Shown here: one piece after another, positions 1-7,392 of the stretch
Layout of the letters: the number at the start of each line of letters is the position of its first letter
Position numbering within the stretch: the stretch's first letter is position 1
NCBI GenBank assembly: GCA_947471105.1
Contig: CANIYB010000014.1
Location: 1-16,737 of the forward strand
DNA length: 16,737 nt
Direction of reading: 5' to 3'
Source of the DNA: Cytophagaceae bacterium
GTDB taxonomy: Bacteria > Bacteroidota > Bacteroidia > Cytophagales > Spirosomataceae
Notes under the pieces: model-generated
Database searches by the model: none
The model's input: only the letters and a program-made list of their open reading frames with translations
Told to the model about the DNA's origin: nothing
Translations under genes and position numbers: made by a program

Positions 1-202
1 AAACAAAGTGGTCACACTTTATTCTACTTCAAATAGTCGAGTATATACAACGATTGCCATCAAAACGAAAGACCAATGGATTTGTCAATTTCCTATTTTT
101 GATAAAGAATGGGAATACATTTCGATAACCCTTTTGACAAATGGGAACTTGAAATTTACAGATTCGAAATTTGAAAATGCCGGTATCGATCGTTGGCGTT
201 AA
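1..202 (+). CDS. 3' end of an unrecognised protein (partial at left edge)
   Basis: The reading frame is open from the first bases of the window to a TAA at 200-202, giving at least 66 residues. A GTG at 8 could be a start, but the frame stays open upstream of it, so the gene more likely begins outside the window. Codon choice and amino-acid composition (aromatic and beta-prone residues, ending in GIDRWR) look like genuine coding sequence. No motif is recognisable, and there is no membrane segment in the visible part. It converges on the PurF-like gene with no base between the two stop codons and no visible terminator hairpin. The function is unknown. It could instead be a short spurious frame, but the clean end exactly at the neighbour's stop favours a real gene tail. 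Confidence 0.5.
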   Translation, partial: NKVVTLYSTSNSRVYTTIAIKTKDQWICQFPIFDKEWEYISITLLTNGNLKFTDSKFENAGIDRWR

Positions 203-2119
203 TTAATACGCCCTAACTTCTACCCCCTTCATAAAATTCACAAAGGCTTTATTGACCACTTGATTCCCGCCGGGAGTTGGGAAGTTTCCTGTAAAATACC
301 AATCGCCTAAATGATTCGGGCAAGCGACATTTAAATTTTCTACCGTTTGATAGATCACCGAAACTTCTGCTTGAAGATGTTTGGGTCTGACAATTTCGGC
401 AATCTTATTTGAAATTTCTTCGTTGGTAAACGGCTCATAAATAGCCTTGACAAAATTCTCTGAAGTAGCGGTACCATTTTCTAGCGCCACCAAACATTTC
501 AAGTTAACCTCATCTAAAATATTTTCAAGTCCTCTTTCTTTTAACAATTCTAGGGCCGCTCTAAAAGCAACAAAATCCTTCATTTTCGACATATCAATGC
601 CATAGCAATCGGGATACCTGATTTGTGGAGCCGAGGAAACAATTACAATCTTCTTAGGAGAAAGCTTATCCAAAAGGCTCAAAATGCTTTTTTCCAAAGT
701 GGTTCCTCGGACAATGGAATCATCAATCAGCACAACCGAATCGACACCTTTGTTGATCACTTCGTATGTCGTGTCATACACGTGTGATACCATGTCATCT
801 CGTTGGTCGTCATTCGTTATAAAAGTCCGAACCTTTACATTTTTCGAAATAAGTTTTTCGACACGCGGCCTAAAAGTCAGTAATTCTTCTAATTCCTCCT
901 CGAACAAAATTCCATCCATGATGGCTTTCTTTCTTTCTTTGGCCAAATGATCTTCCAGGCCGTCAATCATCCCTAGAAATGCTGTTTCGGCGGTATTTGG
1001 GATATAAGAAAAAACGGTGTTTTTTAAATCGTGATTTACCTCATCTAAAATTTGAGGAATTAATAATCGGCCCAGTTTTTTACGCTCATGGTAAATATCA
1101 GGATCTGATCCCCTAGAAAAATATATTCGCTCAAACGAACATGATTTTTGTTCTAATCGGTCGATGAAGGCTTCTTCCTTAACGGACCCATCCATTGCTA
1201 TCACGAGGGCGTGACCTGGAGTTACTTCTTTGATTTCGGAATATTCGCAATCAAACGACGTTTTAATGGCTTGCTTTTCTGAGGCTACTACCACGACTTC
1301 ATCATCGATGTAATAAAAAGCTGGACGAATTCCGGCAGGATCTCTGGCGACAAAAGCTGATCCAAATCCCGTCATGCCGACCATCGCGTAACCTCCGTCA
1401 AAATCTTTACAAGATCTTTCTAGGACTCGCATCAAATCAATTTTTTCAGCTAGGATATCCGATAGCTCAGGATTTTCATATTTGTCGCGGTATTTTAAAA
1501 ATTGTCTTTGGTTTTCTTCATCCAAAAAATGACCAATTTTTTCCATCACGGTGACGGTATCCACTTTTTCTTTGGGATGCTGACCTAAGGAAACCAATTT
1601 GTCAAACAAATCATCCACATTGGTCATGTTGAAATTTCCCGCCATCACTAAATTTCTAGAACGCCAGTTATTTTGGCGCAACATCGGATGGCAATTTTCA
1701 ATCTCATTTTGGCCATGGGTACCATAACGCAAGTGACCTAGGAGCACCTCGCCTGTAAATGCCACATTGTCTTGCCACCAAGTCGCATCTTTTGAGGCAT
1801 CGATGCCTGTATCGCGCTTGGTTTCTTTGGCTAACTTATGTGCTTTCTTGAATTTCTTATCTATTTTTCCAAAAATATCGGAAACAGCTTCGGGTTCTAC
1901 AGATCTATACCGACTGATATACCGATGACCTGGTTTAACATTGATTTTGATGTTGGCAACCCCAGCTCCATCTTGCCCCCGATTTACTTGCTTTTCCATC
2001 ATCAAGTACAACTTTTTAAGGCCGTACATGGGGTTGTTGTATTTATCCAAATAGTACTGAAATGGCTTACGTAATCGGATTAGGGCTATTCCGCATTCGT
2101 GCTTAATGGAATCAGACAT
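203..2119 (-). CDS. PurF-like amidophosphoribosyltransferase (class II glutamine amidotransferase + PRTase)
   Basis: The protein has 638 residues. The N-terminal half is a class II (Ntn) glutamine amidotransferase: Cys9 in the context HECGIA would become the nucleophile after loss of an eight-residue propeptide. HLRYGTHG (129-136) and GNFNMTN (161-167) are the glutamine-site motifs. The C-terminal half is a type I phosphoribosyltransferase with the PRPP loop LIDDSIVRGTT (464-474) and the PurF-type block SSAPQIRYPDCYGID (495-509). The PurF reaction makes phosphoribosylamine from PRPP and glutamine, the first step of purine synthesis. At 638 residues it is well over the usual 470-510, with extra sequence near 85-118 and 385-425. 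Compared with Bacillus subtilis PurF from memory, most iron-sulfur cysteine positions are not kept. It may be the long Bacteroidota paralogue rather than the main PurF, so no symbol is given. The ATG at 2119 is preceded by a promoter candidate. Confidence 0.85.
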   Translation of the reverse strand: MSDSIKHECGIALIRLRKPFQYYLDKYNNPMYGLKKLYLMMEKQVNRGQDGAGVANIKINVKPGHRYISRYRSVEPEAVSDIFGKIDKKFKKAHKLAKETKRDTGIDASKDATWWQDNVAFTGEVLLGHLRYGTHGQNEIENCHPMLRQNNWRSRNLVMAGNFNMTNVDDLFDKLVSLGQHPKEKVDTVTVMEKIGHFLDEENQRQFLKYRDKYENPELSDILAEKIDLMRVLERSCKDFDGGYAMVGMTGFGSAFVARDPAGIRPAFYYIDDEVVVVASEKQAIKTSFDCEYSEIKEVTPGHALVIAMDGSVKEEAFIDRLEQKSCSFERIYFSRGSDPDIYHERKKLGRLLIPQILDEVNHDLKNTVFSYIPNTAETAFLGMIDGLEDHLAKERKKAIMDGILFEEELEELLTFRPRVEKLISKNVKVRTFITNDDQRDDMVSHVYDTTYEVINKGVDSVVLIDDSIVRGTTLEKSILSLLDKLSPKKIVIVSSAPQIRYPDCYGIDMSKMKDFVAFRAALELLKERGLENILDEVNLKCLVALENGTATSENFVKAIYEPFTNEEISNKIAEIVRPKHLQAEVSVIYQTVENLNVACPNHLGDWYFTGNFPTPGGNQVVNKAFVNFMKGVEVRAY

Positions 2120-2161
2120 TAGATATTTTTTCTAGGAGAAGAATTCGTTTCAAAATCAAGT

Positions 2162-2190
2162 CAAAATTAGGGAATTATTAGGGAAGCCAA
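2162..2190 (-). promoter_or_regulatory. Bacteroidota-type promoter candidate for the PurF-like gene
   Basis: Read on the minus strand, TTG (2190-2188) is followed after 18 bases by TAATTTTG (2169-2162), an exact match to the Bacteroidota -7 consensus TAnnTTTG with an allowed spacing. Transcription would start near 2155, leaving a leader of about 36 nt. This suggests that the PurF-like gene can be transcribed independently of the uvrA-nuoN genes upstream. The assignment is by pattern only. Confidence 0.5.
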
Positions 2191-2214
2191 GCGTTAATTT
2201 TACATTTTTTTAAT

Positions 2215-3693
2215 CTATAAATTCCAAAAAATAAAAATAAGATTAGGAGCAAGAAGACATAGAATAATTCCAGCTGCTATGATTCCAAAAACCCACATAT
2301 TTTTTTCAATAATTATTTCTTGATTTACATCCGATTTTTTTAAATAAATATAAAATGGGATTTTTAAATAATAGAATACCGATACCGCCGTCGCGAAAAT
2401 AGCGATACCTAATAAAGAGATGGTGGCTATACTGGAATGGGCTTGAATCGACTCCCAGAGCAATGAAAAATAAGTGATTTTTGCTAGAAAAGTTCCAGCT
2501 GGCGGAAGCCCGATGAGTGCAATAAAACCGATAAATAATAAAAGCGATTTAATGGGTTGCGATTTTGACAAACCTTTCCATATGTCCAAATTATCTACAT
2601 CATCCATGCCATTTTCGCTTTGATGTTCGGCCAGGAAGAAGACTAAAATGGTGCTCAAACCATACGTTAACCCATAAAACAATAAAGCTTCCGTGGCTTC
2701 TTTGGCAGGAGAAAGCCAAACCATAGCCATAAATCCCCCATGTGCAATGCTCGAATACGCAAGCAAACGCTTGGTATTTGTCTGTCTTAAAGCGCCTAAA
2801 TTTCCGATTAATAGGGTTAATATAGCCAATGCAGCGATATACATGCTCATGTCTGTAGGTATGAAATGGATCATTCGGATCCCTAACCAGGTCACGGCTA
2901 TTTTAGGGGCAATCGATATCCAAGCCATCCAAGGTGCTGACAAGGTTTCTAAAACATCCGGACTCCATGGTTGGAATGGCGCCCATGACATTTTAAAGAG
3001 TAAAGCGCATGAAATAAGACCCAAACTTAGGCCAATAAACAGTGGATCCGCAGAAGAAAAAACGCGTGTAAAAGCTGGGTTGCTGAAGGACATCGTGCCG
3101 GAAAGTCCATACATGAGTGAAATTCCATAAAGAAATATGGCGGATGTCGCCATGCCAAAAAGCACATAGGGCAACGCAGCGCGCGCACCTTCGGAATCTT
3201 TTCGAATGCCGACCAACAAATAAGTACCCAAAGACATTAATTCAATCGACAAAAATAGGCTGAGCCAATGGTTGCTGATTCCCGTTAAAAGGGATCCAGA
3301 TAAAATGCTGAAAAACCCTATTTGCTCTTCAATGCTTAATTTTTTTCCAGTTATTTGGCTGACCAGTAAGATCAAAAATCCCAGGGCTAAAATCAATAAA
3401 TTGATCGCATTGCTGGCAGGTGTAATCCAAAATAGCGAAAAGGAGGCAAAGCCATTATGGCCATTTTGGAGTCTTTGAAAGGCTAGGGCCAAAACAAATA
3501 GCAAGCCTAGTAAGGAAATGAAATAGCGCCATGAGGAACTGGATTTTTCTGAATTCCCGTGGATAAATAATTCGACAAATATGCCTACAATGAGTAAACC
3601 AAGTACTAATATTTCCGGAAGCATCAGTGAAAAACCTTGAACGATTTGGTCCAATTTTACGGATAATCCAGCAAGGGTTTCAGCAGAAAACAT
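2215..3693 (-). CDS. nuoN: NADH-quinone oxidoreductase subunit N
   Basis: This is a very hydrophobic protein of 492 residues from the ATG at 3693, with about 14 membrane segments. It belongs to the antiporter-like subunits of respiratory complex I, which pump protons in the inner membrane. The expected charged residues are present (numbered from this ATG): Glu151 in LSIELMSLGTYLLV, Lys234 in LLFKMSWAPFQPWSPDV, Lys264 in ISIAPKIAVTW and Lys405 in TFLAKITYF. The motif RLLAYSSIAHGGF (309-321) is typical of NuoN. The segment after PDV reads LETLSAPWMAW rather than the more usual YEGAP(T/A)PV, so it is somewhat divergent. A TTG two codons upstream (3699) is an alternative start; the ATG is preferred. 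It lies 8 nt after the uvrA stop, so the two may be co-transcribed. No other nuo gene is in the window. Confidence 0.9.
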   Translation of the reverse strand: MFSAETLAGLSVKLDQIVQGFSLMLPEILVLGLLIVGIFVELFIHGNSEKSSSSWRYFISLLGLLFVLALAFQRLQNGHNGFASFSLFWITPASNAINLLILALGFLILLVSQITGKKLSIEEQIGFFSILSGSLLTGISNHWLSLFLSIELMSLGTYLLVGIRKDSEGARAALPYVLFGMATSAIFLYGISLMYGLSGTMSFSNPAFTRVFSSADPLFIGLSLGLISCALLFKMSWAPFQPWSPDVLETLSAPWMAWISIAPKIAVTWLGIRMIHFIPTDMSMYIAALAILTLLIGNLGALRQTNTKRLLAYSSIAHGGFMAMVWLSPAKEATEALLFYGLTYGLSTILVFFLAEHQSENGMDDVDNLDIWKGLSKSQPIKSLLLFIGFIALIGLPPAGTFLAKITYFSLLWESIQAHSSIATISLLGIAIFATAVSVFYYLKIPFYIYLKKSDVNQEIIIEKNMWVFGIIAAGIILCLLAPNLIFIFWNL

Positions 3694-3701
3694 GTTCAAA
3701 T

Positions 3702-6557
3702 TTAGTGTTTTTTGGCAGGTATTTTTTGACTTAAGTAAAAAGCCGTAGGATTATTTTTTAAACGAATCATTTCTTCAGGGCTCCCTTCAAAACTTAAATG
3801 TCCTCCCTGTTCTCCTCCCTCTGGGCCTAAATCGATGATGTGATCGGCGCATTTAATGACCTCCATATTATGTTCAATAATCACCACGGTATCACCTTGT
3901 TCCACTAAATCATTTAGGGCCTTAAGTAATTTTTTAATGTCATGAAAATGTAAACCCGTCGTAGGTTCGTCAAAAATAAATAAGGTTTTCCCTTTATTTG
4001 AATTGCCCTTGCCTAAAAAACTGGCCAATTTTACGCGTTGGGCTTCCCCGCCAGAAAGTGAATTTGAAGACTGTCCCAGTTTAATGTATCCCAGTCCTAC
4101 TTGGAATAAAGGGTCAATTTTTTCCGCAATTCGGGGCAATTTTTCACTAAAGAAGGGAATGCTTTCCTCCACGGTCATGTCCAAAATTTCAGCAATGTTT
4201 TTATCTTGGAAAGTAACCTCTAAAATTTCTTGTTTGAAGCGACGGCCTGCACAGGACTCACAGGTAAGTTTGATGTCGGCCATAAACTGCATTTCAATCG
4301 TTATTTCGCCTTCTCCTTGGCACGTTTCGCAGCGACCACCCTCTACATTAAAAGAAAAATGTGCCGGTTTATATCCTCGAGATTTCGCCATCGGCAACTC
4401 GGAATAAAGTAGGCGAATGGCATCATATGCTTTTATATAGGTGATCGGATTTGATCTGGACGACTTCCCAATGGGTTGTTGGTCCACCATTTCCACCCCC
4501 GCAATTTTCTGTAAACTACCCTTTATTTCCTTAAATCGGCCAATTTCTTCGGTGCCTAATTGGAGATTTCTCAACAAAGCAGGATATAATATTTTTCGGA
4601 TGAGCGTCGATTTACCTGACCCACTCACACCCGTCACCACGGTCATAATACCCAATGGAATTTTAACATCTAAATTTTTCAGATTGTTTTCTTGTGCCCC
4701 CGTAATTTCGATGTGGGCTAAGGCTTTTCTTCTAATCGCCGGCACGTCAATTTGGTCTGCCCCATTTAAAAAACGAAGAGTATGGCTATCCGTTAGCTTA
4801 TCCGCTAATGCATCTTCTAGATTTCCCTGAAAGATGAGTTGGCCCCCATGCCTTCCCGCCTCAGGACCGATGTCAATGATCTGGTCTGCGGCGCGCATAA
4901 TTTCTTCTTCATGCTCAACCACAATGACGGTGTTGCCCATTTTTTTCAACATATCCAGTACGGTAATCAGTCTTTCCGTATCACGTGGATGTAGGCCAAT
5001 GCTGGGTTCATCCAAAATATACATGGAACCCACTAATGCGCTACCCAGTGAAGTGGCTAATTTGATGCGCTGGAACTCACCGCCAGATAAACTAGAACTA
5101 AGCCTATTTAAAGTTAAATAACCCAAGCCCACCCGATTCATGTAGTCAAGGCGGTTATTAATTTCAATCAATATTCTTTTGGCAATCGATTGATCATGAA
5201 TACTTAAATCCAAGGAATCAAAAAATGCTTTTACTTTTGAAATCGGCCAAAGCACCAAATCGATAATCGACGTGTTGTGAATTTTAACATAGGCCGCATC
5301 TCCCCTCAATCTGGACCCTTGGCATTCAGGACATGTTGTTTTTCCTCGGTAGCGAGATAACATAACCCGGTATTGAATTTTATACGTCTCTTTTTCCAGG
5401 TGTTCAAAAAATTGACTCAAGCCGGAAAAATATTTGTTGCCTTTCCAAAGTAATTTTTTCTCACTGTCAGAAAGATCTTTGTAGGGTCTATGAATAGGGA
5501 AATCAAAATGTATTCCATTTCGCAATAGTGGATGAAGCCACTCACTCATTCGTTCACTTCTCCAGGGTGCAATGGCCCCCTCATACACAGATAAATCATG
5601 ATCTGGTATGACTAAATCAGGGTCTAGGCCAAGGACTTTTCCATAGCCTTCACAGTTTTTACAAGCACCGTAAGGATTATTGAAAGAGAATAAATTTAAG
5701 CTTGGTTCTTCAAAAGCGATGCCATCTAATTCAAATTTATTGGAAAATATTTTTCGTTTTTCACCGTCAATTTCGATCCAACAAACACCTTCGCCTTCGA
5801 AATAGGCTGTTTGGACCGAATCACCTAGTCTAAAAATCGTTTCCTCATCTTCAGGCTGGCTGATTAATCGGTCTATTAGAATAGCTATTTCAGTGGGCTT
5901 TTTACTGAGTGATTTCAATTGATTTGCATCCTCAACGAGCTCTTCTAGGTCAATGATTTCCGCCTCAAATTTTAATCTAGTATATCCTTTTTGAATTAAG
6001 AGTTGGCATTCATCCTTCAGCGTTCTTTCCGTTTGTGAAATCAAAGGAGCTAATATGAGCACTTTTTTTTGTGCATGTGTTCCCACCCAATCCACGATCG
6101 TCGAAACAGAATCTTTTTTAACTTCCTTGCCTGAAGTAGGCGAATATGTTTTCCCAATCCGGGCAAATAGCAATTTTAAATAGTCGTAGATTTCTGTGCT
6201 GGTCCCGACGGTCGACCGCGGATTTTTTGTATTTACTTTTTGTTCAATCGCGATGGCAGGCGAGACTCCTTTAATATAATCTACGGCAGGTTTCTCCATC
6301 CTGCCTAAGAATTGGCGCGCATAAGAATTTAGACTTTCGACATACATTCGTTGGCCTTCCGCAAATAACGTATCAAAGGCCAATGATGATTTACCAGATC
6401 CAGAAAGTCCAGTGATGACAACAAATTGATTTCTAGGAATAGCCACATCCACATTTTTCAAATTGTGGACACGAGCACCTTTAATTATGATGTGTGTTTT
6501 CGGGTCGAGATTTTCGATGGCCGACGAGCTTGCGATGCCCGTTTTTATCTCATTCAT
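3702..6557 (-). CDS. uvrA: UvrABC system protein A (excinuclease ABC subunit A)
   Basis: The protein has 951 residues, close to the usual 940-950. UvrA is the DNA-damage sensor of nucleotide excision repair and hands lesions to UvrB. It carries two ABC ATPase modules. Module I has Walker A GLSGSGKS (50-57), signature LSGGEFQR (490-497) and Walker B YILDEPSIGLHP (513-524). Module II has Walker A GVSGSGKS (643-650), signature LSGGEAQR (834-841) and Walker B FIFDEPTTGLH (860-870). Zinc-binding cysteine pairs are CKNC (299-302) with CPEC (409-412), and CETC (743-746) with CESC (766-769). All key residues look intact. The ATG at 6557 is the natural start. The gene heads a minus-strand run with nuoN, 8 nt downstream. 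A 17-bp dyad sits 24 bases upstream of the start codon. Confidence 0.98.
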   Translation of the reverse strand: MNEIKTGIASSSAIENLDPKTHIIIKGARVHNLKNVDVAIPRNQFVVITGLSGSGKSSLAFDTLFAEGQRMYVESLNSYARQFLGRMEKPAVDYIKGVSPAIAIEQKVNTKNPRSTVGTSTEIYDYLKLLFARIGKTYSPTSGKEVKKDSVSTIVDWVGTHAQKKVLILAPLISQTERTLKDECQLLIQKGYTRLKFEAEIIDLEELVEDANQLKSLSKKPTEIAILIDRLISQPEDEETIFRLGDSVQTAYFEGEGVCWIEIDGEKRKIFSNKFELDGIAFEEPSLNLFSFNNPYGACKNCEGYGKVLGLDPDLVIPDHDLSVYEGAIAPWRSERMSEWLHPLLRNGIHFDFPIHRPYKDLSDSEKKLLWKGNKYFSGLSQFFEHLEKETYKIQYRVMLSRYRGKTTCPECQGSRLRGDAAYVKIHNTSIIDLVLWPISKVKAFFDSLDLSIHDQSIAKRILIEINNRLDYMNRVGLGYLTLNRLSSSLSGGEFQRIKLATSLGSALVGSMYILDEPSIGLHPRDTERLITVLDMLKKMGNTVIVVEHEEEIMRAADQIIDIGPEAGRHGGQLIFQGNLEDALADKLTDSHTLRFLNGADQIDVPAIRRKALAHIEITGAQENNLKNLDVKIPLGIMTVVTGVSGSGKSTLIRKILYPALLRNLQLGTEEIGRFKEIKGSLQKIAGVEMVDQQPIGKSSRSNPITYIKAYDAIRLLYSELPMAKSRGYKPAHFSFNVEGGRCETCQGEGEITIEMQFMADIKLTCESCAGRRFKQEILEVTFQDKNIAEILDMTVEESIPFFSEKLPRIAEKIDPLFQVGLGYIKLGQSSNSLSGGEAQRVKLASFLGKGNSNKGKTLFIFDEPTTGLHFHDIKKLLKALNDLVEQGDTVVIIEHNMEVIKCADHIIDLGPEGGEQGGHLSFEGSPEEMIRLKNNPTAFYLSQKIPAKKH

Positions 6558-6580
6558 AGGACAAAAATAAACCTTTTAAC

Positions 6581-6597
6581 TTGATAAAAATTATCAA
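6581..6597. promoter_or_regulatory. 17-bp perfect inverted repeat upstream of uvrA
   Basis: TTGATAA is followed by AAA and then TTATCAA, a perfect dyad with 7-bp arms. It lies 24-40 bases upstream of the uvrA start codon, in the divergent spacer shared with the outer-membrane protein gene. The position fits an operator, but no known regulator motif is recognised, and AT-rich DNA gives such dyads by chance fairly often. Confidence 0.35.
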
Positions 6598-6603
6598 TGG
6601 ATA

Positions 6604-6616
6604 GATTTTTAAAATC
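6604..6616. repeat. 13-bp palindrome in the uvrA divergent spacer
   Basis: GATTTT, T, AAAATC form a perfect 13-bp palindrome seven bases from the larger uvrA dyad. It may be part of the same regulatory region or may simply reflect AT-rich composition. Confidence 0.25.
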
Positions 6617-6634
6617 CCTTTTTCTATGTGATAT

Positions 6635-6666
6635 TTGAGTTGCGATTTGTAGCTTTACTAAATTTC
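6635..6666 (+). promoter_or_regulatory. promoter candidate for the outer-membrane protein gene
   Basis: TTG at 6635-6637 and TAAATTTC at 6659-6666 are separated by 21 bases. The second element matches seven of eight positions of the Bacteroidota -7 consensus TAnnTTTG. Transcription would begin near 6673, about 40 nt before the ATG at 6713. Confidence 0.35.
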
Positions 6667-6712
6667 AAAATAAGCTCAGCACATAGGCAAATTATGAATT
6701 AATTTTTTTATT

Positions 6713-7303
6713 ATGAATAAGATAGTAGCACTGATATTATTTTCTTTTTTGGCTTATACGCCTGAATTATTCGCGCAAGATCCCATCGTGATTAAAGAGG
6801 AGGGAGCCAGAGGTGATTTGGACTTAGAGCCAGATGTCAGCGAACTAAGTTTTAGAGAGCGCTTGCATTTCGGTGGAGGCGTTTCAGGTTTGAGTTTCGG
6901 AAATCCTACGAGTATTGGTATTTCACCAATGGCGGGTTATTTACTGACAAACAATACGATTTTAGGCCTTGGGATGACTTATCAGTATTATTCTTTAAGT
7001 TATGGGGGATATAAGGCTACCAGTAATTTATTAGGAGAAAGGATATTTGTACGCCAACAAATTCCCGCATTATCCGCTTTTATTGGCCAAGGATATTTAA
7101 CGGCGCAGTTGGAAAACTTTAACAATATGTCTCCAGGCACTACAGGAGGATATTCAAATCCATTTTTAGTGGGCGTTGGAATTGGTTCTCGAATTGGCAT
7201 CAATTTATCGCTCATGTACGATTTAAATTATTCAGAAACGTCAGGAAAGCAGTCGCCCTATGGCTCAGCATTCGTAGTTCAGGTAGGCGGATTTTTCTTT
7301 TAA
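6713..7303 (+). CDS. small outer-membrane beta-barrel-like protein, secreted
   Basis: The protein has 196 residues. Residues 1-21 form a signal peptide: a lysine, a hydrophobic core, and a likely cut after LFA before QDP. The mature part starts with an acidic linker (about 22-45). After it come alternating hydrophobic and polar stretches rich in Gly, Tyr and Ser, such as LHFGGGVSGLSFGNPTSIGI and TILGLGMTYQYYSLSY. It ends in VVQVGGFFF; a terminal phenylalanine is typical of barrel proteins recognised by the BAM machinery. The size fits an eight-stranded barrel such as the OmpA/OmpW-like or Bacteroidota outer-membrane beta-barrel families, but the exact family cannot be named. It is divergent from uvrA and followed by nrdB on the same strand. 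No role is evident from its neighbours. Confidence 0.75.
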   Translation: MNKIVALILFSFLAYTPELFAQDPIVIKEEGARGDLDLEPDVSELSFRERLHFGGGVSGLSFGNPTSIGISPMAGYLLTNNTILGLGMTYQYYSLSYGGYKATSNLLGERIFVRQQIPALSAFIGQGYLTAQLENFNNMSPGTTGGYSNPFLVGVGIGSRIGINLSLMYDLNYSETSGKQSPYGSAFVVQVGGFFF

Positions 7304-7342
7304 TTTTTTTTTGCTTTTTAAAACAATTTGGCGAGAAATCAG

Positions 7343-7360
7343 TCTTGTATATCGACAAGA
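7343..7360. promoter_or_regulatory. inverted repeat upstream of nrdB, possible operator
   Basis: TCTTGT and ACAAGA are 6-bp arms around ATATCG, centred about 42 bases upstream of the nrdB start. Ribonucleotide reductase genes are often controlled by NrdR, which binds AT-rich palindromes of about 16 bp. This dyad has a similar size and an ATAT core but does not match the NrdR consensus well, and a second box is not clear. The role is therefore inferred from position only. Confidence 0.35.
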
Positions 7361-7392
7361 AATTCATAAATTCGAATTCATTTTATTAACAT

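Noticed and set aside
2693..3130. 145-codon open frame on the strand opposite nuoN
   Set aside because: It lies wholly inside a well-supported gene on the other strand, has no recognisable motif, and is explained as a shadow frame of nuoN.
2215..3693. Possibility that this is an Mrp-type antiporter subunit rather than NuoN
   Set aside because: The length, the RLLAYSSIAHGGF motif and the absence of any mrp neighbours fit NuoN better.
6562..6569. TATTTTTG on the minus strand, an exact -7 consensus match just upstream of uvrA
   Set aside because: It ends only 5 bases before the ATG, so the transcript would be leaderless, and the nearest TTG is 25 bases away, outside the usual spacing. It was kept out of the feature list.
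7349..7356. TATATCGA after a TTG at 7328-7330 as an nrdB promoter
   Set aside because: Only the TA and one T of the -7 consensus match, too few to call a promoter.
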